NCBI GenBank assembly: GCA_020350085.1
Contig: CP070706.1
Coordinates: 116,434 to 128,315 of the forward strand
Length of the DNA stretch: 11,882 bases
Direction of reading: 5' to 3'
DNA from: Acidobacteriota bacterium
Lineage (GTDB): Bacteria; Acidobacteriota; Polarisedimenticolia; J045
Each line of letters starts with the position of its first letter. Position 1 is the stretch's first letter. Of this stretch, positions 5,068-10,415 are shown piece by piece. The notes below the pieces were generated by a model. The model was not told the origin of the DNA. It did no database searches and saw nothing but the letters and a program-made list of their open reading frames with translations. Both the position numbers and the translations under genes were made by a program.

Positions 5068-5904
5068 ATGACCTCATTCTCGGTGGTGACCAACATCGGA
5101 GCGCTCACTGCTCAAAACAACCTCGTCCGCACGCAATGGGGTCTGCAGACGACGCTGAACCGGCTCTCGTCAGGGCTGAGAATCAACGGCGCCAAGGACG
5201 ATGCCGCGGGGTTGGCCATCGCGGAAAACCTACGGGCCGACGTGCAGGGCTTGAACCAGGCCGTCCGCAACGCCAACGACGGGATCAGCATCATCAACGT
5301 GGCCGACTCGGCGCTCCAGGAGATCGCCAACCTGCTCCAGCGCGCGATGACGCTCGCCGAGCAGGCCGCCTCGGACACGTCTGGTGCCGATTCCAGCAGC
5401 TCGAAATCAGCGATCAACGACGAGTACAACAACATCTTGTCGGAGGTCGACCGGATCGCGGCCACCGTCGAATTCAACGGTCTGACTCTTCTCAGCGGTA
5501 GCGGCACGTCCGTAGACATCCAAGTTGGTGTCGGCTCGACCGTCAACGACCGAATCACGATTACCACTTCGGGCTTGACGGCATCCGGGCTGGGGCTGAC
5601 CGCGGATTCTCTGATCACGAAATCGGGTGCGCGGCTCGAGCTCGCCGAGATACAGTCGGCCGTCGATGCCGTTTCTGCGGATCGCGGCGATCTCGGCGCG
5701 GCGTTCAACCGACTGGAGCACACGATCTCGGTGATCACGGTGCAGGCGGAGAACCTGCTCGCTGCAGAGAGCCAAATCCGAGATGCGAACGTAGCCCAGG
5801 AGGTGGTGAACCTCTCGAAGTTTCAGGTGCTGCAACAGACTGGACTGGCTGCGCTGGCGCAGGCCAACGCGAGCGCACAGAGCGTCCTCGGGTTGCTGGG
5901 CTAG
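5068..5904 (+). CDS. fliC: Flagellin, copy 1 (short, D0/D1 only)
   Basis: The 278-residue product is the filament subunit, exported unfolded through the flagellar type III system. The N-terminal D0/D1 helices are clear (NIGALTAQNNL, TLNRLSSGLRINGAKDDAAG, NANDGISIINVADSALQEI), as is the conserved segment LLQRAMTLAEQA, which corresponds to the TLR5-contact region of other flagellins. The beta-hairpin VEFNGLTLLSGSG and the C-terminal helix (AAESQIRDANVAQEVVNLSK through LAQANASAQSVLGLLG) complete the fold. There is almost no central variable D2/D3 domain, which makes this a minimal flagellin. The C-terminal amphipathic helix is where FliS binds. The start is set by GGAGG seven bases upstream. It aligns without gaps to the second flagellin, differing at about 63 of 278 positions by hand count. 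Its own sigma-28 promoter and structured leader suggest separate control. Confidence 0.97.
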   Translation: MTSFSVVTNIGALTAQNNLVRTQWGLQTTLNRLSSGLRINGAKDDAAGLAIAENLRADVQGLNQAVRNANDGISIINVADSALQEIANLLQRAMTLAEQAASDTSGADSSSSKSAINDEYNNILSEVDRIAATVEFNGLTLLSGSGTSVDIQVGVGSTVNDRITITTSGLTASGLGLTADSLITKSGARLELAEIQSAVDAVSADRGDLGAAFNRLEHTISVITVQAENLLAAESQIRDANVAQEVVNLSKFQVLQQTGLAALAQANASAQSVLGLLG

Positions 5905-5937
5905 CGGTCTACCGCTCGAGGTCGGGTCGTACCGTAA

Positions 5938-5980
5938 CCGTCCGTAGGCGCTGTCCAGAGCTCGAAGCGAGGCCGGACGG
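5938..5980 (+). terminator. Possible terminator stem after flagellin copy 1
   Basis: CCGTCCG (5938-5944) pairs with CGGACGG (5974-5980), with a shorter CGCT/AGCG pairing inside. A smaller stem, AGCGGT-CT-ACCGCT, starts inside the stop codon (5903-5916). Neither has a T-run, so factor-dependent or weak termination is the most that can be said. Confidence 0.3.
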
Positions 5981-6017
5981 CGCCGGGGGCGCGTGTCGAG
6001 AAAGCTCCGCTTGGGGC

Positions 6018-6044
6018 TAAAGACTGCCCTGTCCCTACCGAAAC
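6018..6044 (+). promoter_or_regulatory. Sigma-28-type promoter of the second flagellin gene
   Basis: TAAA at 6018-6021, 15 bases, then ACCGAAAC at 6037-6044, which keeps the CCGA core of the GCCGATAA box but is weaker at its ends. The -35 context TTGGGGCTAAAG repeats that of the first flagellin promoter. Transcription would start near 6051, about 180 bases before the coding region. Confidence 0.75.
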
Positions 6045-6233
6045 GTTCTTCGAACGGCAGAAGGCTCTCACTCCGAAGTCAGGGCCGCGCTCGAGTATCT
6101 GCCGCTCATGGGAAGGGTGGTCATCTCCTCATGACATGACCGCCGAGAAAACCAACAGCGGGGTGGCCCCGCAACGCGTGACGAGAGTGGCAGGGACGCC
6201 GCTACCAACACTTCAAGGAGGAACAACACCACC
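6045..6233 (+). promoter_or_regulatory. Long structured leader of the second flagellin
   Basis: About 180 untranslated bases separate the promoter from the ATG, in a 329-base gap between the flagellins that holds no other gene. Hairpins seen: GTCAT-CTCCTC-ATGAC (6120-6135), whose loop could contact the AGGAG of the ribosome site, and GCGGGG-TGG-CCCCGC (6158-6172), which is strong. The ribosome site AAGGAGGA at 6215-6222 is near perfect but 12 bases from the ATG, longer than usual. Regulatory function is inferred only from length and structure. Confidence 0.4.
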
Positions 6234-7070
6234 ATGGCCAATTTCTCGGTCGTCAGCAACATCGCCTCACTCACCGCTCAGAACCAGCTTGCCAGAACGC
6301 AACTCGGTCTGAGCCGCACACTCAACCGCCTGTCATCCGGCTTGAGGATCAACGGAGCCCAGGACGACGCCGCAGGCCTCGCGATCGCCGATTCGCTGCG
6401 CGCCGACGTCGCTGCGCTCAATCAGGGTGTCCGCAACGCCAACGACGGTATCGCCGTGATTAACGTGGCTGACGCGGCGTTGCAGGAGATCAGCAACCTG
6501 CTCCAGCGTGCGGTGACCCTAGCGGAGCAAGCGGGCTCGGACACCTCTGGTCAGGACAGCTCCACGTCGAAGGCCGCCATCAGCGACGAGTACAACGAGA
6601 TCCTCACGGAGATCGATCGTATCTCCGCGACGGTCGAGTTCAACGGCCTCTCGCTGTTGAGCGGCTCGGGCGCATCGCTCGACATCCAGGTCGGCGCTGG
6701 CTCGGGAGCCAACGACAGGATCACCGTCACCACCTCCGCCGTAAGCGCCAGCGGTCTCGGACTCAGCTCGAGCACGCTGATCACGGCCTCCGGCGCCCGC
6801 GCGGAGCTGACCGAGATCCAGTCGGCGATCGACACGATCTCGTCGAACCGTGGTGACCTCGGTGCCGCGTTCAACCGCCTGGAGGCGACCATTGCCGTCG
6901 TCACCACCCAGGCCGAGAACCTCAAGGCCGCCGAGAGTCAGATCCGCGACGCCAACGTGGCGTCCGAGGTGGTCAACCTGACCAAGTTCCAGGTGCTCAA
7001 CCAGACAGGCCTCGCGGCGCTGGCCCAGGCCAACCTGAGCTCCCAGAGCGTTTTGGCCTTGCTCGGGTAA
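6234..7070 (+). CDS. fliC: Flagellin, copy 2 (short, D0/D1 only)
   Basis: The product has 278 residues, the same length and architecture as the upstream flagellin, and aligns to it without gaps at about 77% identity. Invariant blocks include NRLSSGLRING, DDAAGLAIA, RNANDG, INVAD, SATVEFNGL, RGDLGAAFNRLE and AAESQIRDANVA. Differences cluster in the middle (residues 155-205) and at exposed positions, and a perfect-length match suggests a fairly old tandem duplication kept under filament-packing constraint. The flagellins therefore probably co-assemble. Codons here look slightly more uniform (TTC, CAG, GGC) than in copy 1, which could mean higher expression, but this is an eye estimate. A strong GC-rich hairpin follows the gene. 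Both copies must be exported with FliS, encoded downstream. Confidence 0.97.
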   Translation: MANFSVVSNIASLTAQNQLARTQLGLSRTLNRLSSGLRINGAQDDAAGLAIADSLRADVAALNQGVRNANDGIAVINVADAALQEISNLLQRAVTLAEQAGSDTSGQDSSTSKAAISDEYNEILTEIDRISATVEFNGLSLLSGSGASLDIQVGAGSGANDRITVTTSAVSASGLGLSSSTLITASGARAELTEIQSAIDTISSNRGDLGAAFNRLEATIAVVTTQAENLKAAESQIRDANVASEVVNLTKFQVLNQTGLAALAQANLSSQSVLALLG

Positions 7071-7083
7071 CAAGCAGGATGAC

Positions 7084-7115
7084 AGGGCGGGGCACGAGTC
7101 TTCGGGCCCCGCCCT
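7084..7115 (+). terminator. GC-rich terminator-like hairpin after flagellin copy 2
   Basis: AGGGCGGGGC (7084-7093) pairs perfectly with GCCCCGCCCT (7106-7115) over a 12-base loop, 14 bases after the stop. Only two T follow, so termination may be partial, allowing read-through into flaG. A strong stem here would also protect abundant flagellin mRNA from 3' decay. Confidence 0.6.
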
Positions 7116-7166
7116 TGGGGCCCTCCGAGCGGCTAGAAGGGCTAATGGGAGACGAAAGGAGCGGCC

Positions 7167-7583
7167 ATGACCGGCGAGCTGATGAAGAGCATTCAGCCGG
7201 TTGCCTCCTCGTTGACGGCTAACGAGCATCAGGAAGGTGGCGCCGGCGCGATCCGTCCAAGATCGCCAGCAGCGGACGAAAGCGACGCGCAACGCGTCGA
7301 AGACCAACAGCCGGCACCCGCCGAGGGAACCAAGGAATCGGCGGCTGCCACGATCGCGCAAGTGACCCAGGCTCTCGGCGAGCGTCTGGAGGAGATCCGG
7401 GCGCGCGGGTACCTGCGAGAGCTGCGGCTGGACTACGAGATTCGCGAGGAGGGTCAAGTGATGGTCAAGATCCTCGACGCGAAGACCGATAAGGTCATCA
7501 GGACGGTCCCACAGGAGGAGCAGCTCGAGTTGGCACGCCGCATGGACGAGTACCTCGGCGTGCTGCTCGACAAGACGGCCTGA
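7167..7583 (+). CDS. flaG: FlaG family flagellar protein
   Basis: The product has 138 residues. Residues 1-60 are a low-complexity, disordered Ala/Glu/Gln-rich tail. Residues 62-136 are the FlaG domain: a helix (VTQALGERLEEIRARGYLRE), then the beta region LRLDYEIREEGQVMVKILDA with KTDKVIRTVPQEE, and a C-terminal helix ending GVLLDKTA. The D-x-x-T-x-x-V-I-R-x-(V/I)-P motif is the family hallmark. FlaG proteins are thought to influence filament length and are usually encoded beside fliD. The start has AAAGGAG five bases upstream. No sigma-28 promoter is visible in the 96-base gap, so expression may depend on read-through past the flagellin hairpin or on an unseen promoter. It leads a four-gene same-strand set with fliD, fliS and the fliT-like gene. 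Confidence 0.88.
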   Translation: MTGELMKSIQPVASSLTANEHQEGGAGAIRPRSPAADESDAQRVEDQQPAPAEGTKESAAATIAQVTQALGERLEEIRARGYLRELRLDYEIREEGQVMVKILDAKTDKVIRTVPQEEQLELARRMDEYLGVLLDKTA

Positions 7584-7625
7584 CGGCCAGCGCCGAGGCT
7601 GTCGGGCAGTCCGGAGGACACCCGC

Positions 7626-9545
7626 ATGCCGCTCGGTAGCATTGCGTTCGGGCAAGGTCTGGCTTCCGGTCTCGACTTTCGGTCGATCGTCAACGCGATC
7701 CTCGAGGCCGAACGCTTCCCCACGCGAGCTCTGCAGCGCCGCATCGACTCGTTTACGGCGGCCCGAGATCGCGTGCAGGAGCTGTCCGATCTGCTGACGA
7801 GCTTCAATGGCTCGCTCGAAGATCTCAAGAGTAGCTCGACGATCGGAGGCAAGACGGCCACGCTCAGCGACGCCGAAGCGGGCCTTTCCGTTTCAGTAAA
7901 TCCCAGCGCCGACGTAGGGAGCTACTCGATCGAGGTCACCCAGCTGGCCCAAGCGCATCGGATCCGCTCCGACGGCTTTACCGACCGTTACTCACCGCTG
8001 GTCGGCGACGGGACGATCACGATCCAAAGCGGCGACAATGAGCTGATCACGATCGATGTCAGTGCGGACAACGGGAACAACTCGCTCCAGGCGATCGCCG
8101 ACGCGATCAACACTGCCGACGAAGGCGTCGTAGCCTCGATCATCAACGATGGCACGAGCGACATCCTGATCGTTCGTGCGGAGAATACGGGCGCCGACAA
8201 TTCTCTGACGATCACCGACACGACCAATCTCAATCTCACCGACCCCGCCAACGAGCTCCAGGCAGCACAGGACGCCGAGCTGACCGTCGATGGCGTCGAC
8301 ATCACTTCCGCGAGCAACACCGTCGGCGGAGCGATCAAGGGCGTAACGCTCACGCTGATGGAGACGACGATAGGCGCCGTGACGCTGACGATCGGTGAGG
8401 ACGTCGACGGTGCGAAGCAGGCGCTACGTGACTTCGTCGAAGCGTACAACGAGGTCAGCGAGTACTTCGACCGCCAGTTCGGCACGGCGGAATTTCAGCG
8501 CGCCTCGGGGCTGGCCGGCAATACCCTGGTCCGTAACGTGCAGCGTCAGATTCAAGGACTTCTCACCGGCCGTGTGACCGGAATTCCGGAAGGCAACATC
8601 GACACCCTCGCGGAGCTCGGTATCGTCGTCGCTGATGGGACAGGTCGGCTCGAGTTCGAGGAGTCGACTTTCGACGATCTCGTCGAGCAGGGACGCTTCG
8701 ACGAAGTGCGTGCCGTGATCCAATCGACCGGATCGACGACCGACAGCGCGATCGTCTATCTCGGTGCGGGTTCCAAGACGGTCGCCGGAACGTACGACAT
8801 CTTCGTCACTCAGGCCGCCGAGCGTGCGGATGTTCGTGGGAAGTTCGCCGTGCGCTCCGAAGGGATCGACAACGACGAAACGCTCACGATCACGCTCAAT
8901 GACGACACGATCGACGTCGGTCTGACAACGGGCGACACGATCGATGTCATCGTGGGGAGGATCAACGATGCGCTCAGTGCGGCGGGAATGCAGGCCAGCG
9001 CGCGCAGCGATAGTGACGTTCTCGTCATCGAGGCCGACGAGTATGGATCCGCCTACACCCTGACCGCAGTGAGCGACCGGCCCGCCACGGGAGCGGGCAG
9101 GAGCACGGGAATCGGCAAGAGGCCGATCACCGACACAGGAGTCGATGTTGCCGGCACGATCGGCGGCGAGGTCGCCGAAGGAGTCGGTCAAGTGCTTATC
9201 GGCCCAGACGATACGGACGTGGACGGCCTGCGGGTGAGGGTCTACGCGACGGCCGAATCGATCGCTGCGAAAGGTGGTGATTTCGGCTCGGTCGGTTACA
9301 GCGAAGGGCTCGCCGAGCGTTTCATCGACGCGATCGACGGGATCACCGATCCGTTCGAGGGGACGATCAAGTCGATCAAGGACGGCTTCGAGGAGTCGAT
9401 CGAGTCGCTGGAGCTCAAGATCGAACGCGTCAACGAGCGGCTCGTCCGCCGCGAAGAGCTGCTGATCCGGCAGTTCGCCGCCGCGGAGCAAGCGATCAGT
9501 CAGCTGCAGCTGTTCCAGGCCACTCTCCAGCAGCGACTCGGTTGA
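7626..9545 (+). CDS. fliD: Flagellar filament cap protein FliD (HAP2), long form with duplicated domain
   Basis: The 639-residue product caps the filament tip and folds exported flagellin into place. The N-terminus GQGLASGLDFRSIVNAILEA is the typical FliD opening (FliD_N about 10-115, ending in GSYSIEVTQLAQAHRI). A Flagellin_IN-like motif lies at 218-250 (ELTVDGVDI...VTLTL), the FliD_C domain starts near 258, and a C-terminal coiled coil runs from about 575 to 639 (LKIERVNERLVRREE). Residues about 384-484 (VAGTYDIFVTQAAERADVRG, then DVLVIEADEYGSAYTLT) repeat the pattern of residues 94-200, pointing to an internal duplication nested in FliD_C. At 639 residues it is at the long end of the family. 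GGAGG eight bases upstream supports the ATG at 7626. It is 42 bases after flaG and 19 before fliS. Confidence 0.95.
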   Translation: MPLGSIAFGQGLASGLDFRSIVNAILEAERFPTRALQRRIDSFTAARDRVQELSDLLTSFNGSLEDLKSSSTIGGKTATLSDAEAGLSVSVNPSADVGSYSIEVTQLAQAHRIRSDGFTDRYSPLVGDGTITIQSGDNELITIDVSADNGNNSLQAIADAINTADEGVVASIINDGTSDILIVRAENTGADNSLTITDTTNLNLTDPANELQAAQDAELTVDGVDITSASNTVGGAIKGVTLTLMETTIGAVTLTIGEDVDGAKQALRDFVEAYNEVSEYFDRQFGTAEFQRASGLAGNTLVRNVQRQIQGLLTGRVTGIPEGNIDTLAELGIVVADGTGRLEFEESTFDDLVEQGRFDEVRAVIQSTGSTTDSAIVYLGAGSKTVAGTYDIFVTQAAERADVRGKFAVRSEGIDNDETLTITLNDDTIDVGLTTGDTIDVIVGRINDALSAAGMQASARSDSDVLVIEADEYGSAYTLTAVSDRPATGAGRSTGIGKRPITDTGVDVAGTIGGEVAEGVGQVLIGPDDTDVDGLRVRVYATAESIAAKGGDFGSVGYSEGLAERFIDAIDGITDPFEGTIKSIKDGFEESIESLELKIERVNERLVRREELLIRQFAAAEQAISQLQLFQATLQQRLG

Positions 9546-9564
9546 GCTGGGAGACACCGACCCG

Positions 9565-9963
9565 ATGACCTACGTACAAACGGCTGAGCGGGCAAAGCGT
9601 TCTTACCAGTCGAGCCAGGTCCAGGCCGAGGACGCCGTGGGACTGATCGTCCGACTCTATGATGGGATGATCGGCTATCTTCGGCTGGCGGCCGAGATGT
9701 TCGACGCTCGCCGGTTCTCCGCCGCCGCCGATCCGATCCGCCGGGCGGCGGATATCGTCGGGGAACTCCAGGCGGTGCTCGACCTGGAGCAGGGCGCGGA
9801 TGTCGCCTTCAATCTCGATCGGCTCTACACCTACGCACGGCGGCGTATCATGGAATCTCACCTGCAATCGAACCCGGCGGGCCTGCGCGAGGTTGCGGAT
9901 TTGCTCGAGCCTTTGCGAGATGCCTGGAACGAGGCACAACAGCGCCAAGCAGGCCAGCTGTGA
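9565..9963 (+). CDS. fliS: Flagellin export chaperone FliS
   Basis: The 132-residue, mostly helical cytoplasmic protein matches FliS. It has an N-terminal YQSSQVQAEDAVGLIVRLYD with the family LI-x-x-LYDG core (residues 27-34), then DIVGELQAVLDLEQG and FNLDRLYTYARRRIMESHLQ, which correspond to the conserved helices 3 and 4. FliS binds the C-terminal helix of flagellin and prevents early polymerisation; its natural clients here are the two flagellins encoded upstream. A purine stretch (GGGAGA) ten bases before the ATG serves as ribosome site. The gene ends in an overlap of four bases (GTGA) with the next gene, which implies translational coupling. Length is normal for the family. Confidence 0.93.
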   Translation: MTYVQTAERAKRSYQSSQVQAEDAVGLIVRLYDGMIGYLRLAAEMFDARRFSAAADPIRRAADIVGELQAVLDLEQGADVAFNLDRLYTYARRRIMESHLQSNPAGLREVADLLEPLRDAWNEAQQRQAGQL

Positions 9964-10298
9964 GCAAGTCCTCCCGCAATCGGGACCGATGGGTCGTCAT
10001 CACGGACGAGCTCGCCGAGCTCTGTGATCACGAGCAGCAGCTCCTCGCCGCCGGTCACCTCGACGATCTGGTCGAGCTGAACGAGAGGCGAGTCGAGCTC
10101 AGCGGCCAGCTCGAACGCCTGCTCGCCGACGGACTCGTCGACGAGGCGGACGTGCGCGAGCGTCTTGCGCGACTCCACGAGCACGCGGCGAGCAACCTCG
10201 CGCTGCTGATCTGCCTGCGGGACGAGCTCGGTGAGCGGATCGAGGGGCAGCGCCTCACCCGCCGCGCCGTCGACAGCTACGTGAAGGCCAGCCTGTAA
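9960..10298 (+). CDS. Small helical protein, probable FliT-like flagellar chaperone
   Basis: Starts at a GTG that overlaps the fliS stop codon (GTGA), so coupled translation replaces an independent ribosome site. The 112-residue product is Leu/Glu/Arg-rich and predicted all helical (HEQQLLAAGHLDDLVELNER, ELSGQLERLLADG, ARLHEHAASNLALLICLRDE), with no signal or membrane segment. Size, composition and position right after fliS fit FliT, the FliD chaperone, or the related FlgN group, which diverge strongly in sequence. I cannot cite a diagnostic motif, so the name stays tentative. Its stop codon TAA shares its last A with the outer end of the large inverted repeat that follows. Confidence 0.65.
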   Translation: MSKSSRNRDRWVVITDELAELCDHEQQLLAAGHLDDLVELNERRVELSGQLERLLADGLVDEADVRERLARLHEHAASNLALLICLRDELGERIEGQRLTRRAVDSYVKASL

Positions 10299-10405
10299 AT
10301 AAAGTGCAGCGACAGGGCTTGCCCTGTCAGACCGGCGCGCAGCGCCAGGAATATCCGGCGCTGCGCGCCGGTCTGACAAGGAAAGCCTTGTCGCTACATC
10401 TTATT
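10298..10405. repeat. 108-base composite inverted repeat that can form a cloverleaf
   Basis: Arms 10298-10346 and 10357-10405 are reverse complements at 43 of 49 positions, around a 10-base loop; the inner 21 pairs are perfect. The same bases can fold as a four-way junction: closing stem 10308-10310/10393-10395 and outward, hairpin 10311-10328 (GACAGGGC-TT-GCCCTGTC), central hairpin 10329-10374 (18 pairs), and hairpin 10375-10392 (GACAAGG-AAAG-CCTTGTC), with no unpaired bases at the junction. It fills the gap between two convergent genes, so it could be a bidirectional terminator. The subterminal palindromes are also typical of dispersed REP- or MITE-like repeats. No T-run follows on either strand. 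Confidence 0.85.
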
Positions 10406-10415
10406 GAGACGCGAT

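Noticed and set aside
5112..5738. Minus-strand frame inside flagellin 1
   Set aside because: Ser-rich shadow of the flagellin codons; the equivalent appears opposite flagellin 2, as expected from homology.
6136..6346. Short leader reading frame starting at ATG 6136 and overlapping the flagellin 2 start
   Set aside because: No ribosome site, and the part inside the flagellin gene is out of frame and low in family-like sequence.
6519..7655. Long open frame on the minus strand across flagellin 2 and flaG
   Set aside because: It is antisense to clearly conserved genes, is Arg/Leu-rich as GC-rich shadows are, and matches no family.
8424..9557. Long open frame on the minus strand across fliD
   Set aside because: Antisense to fliD, no ribosome site, composition (Asp/Arg/Val shadow) explained by fliD codons.
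10298..10405. tRNA gene, because of the cloverleaf form
   Set aside because: No T-loop GTTCGA, no anticodon-stem layout and no CCA context; the arms are far too long and GC-rich.
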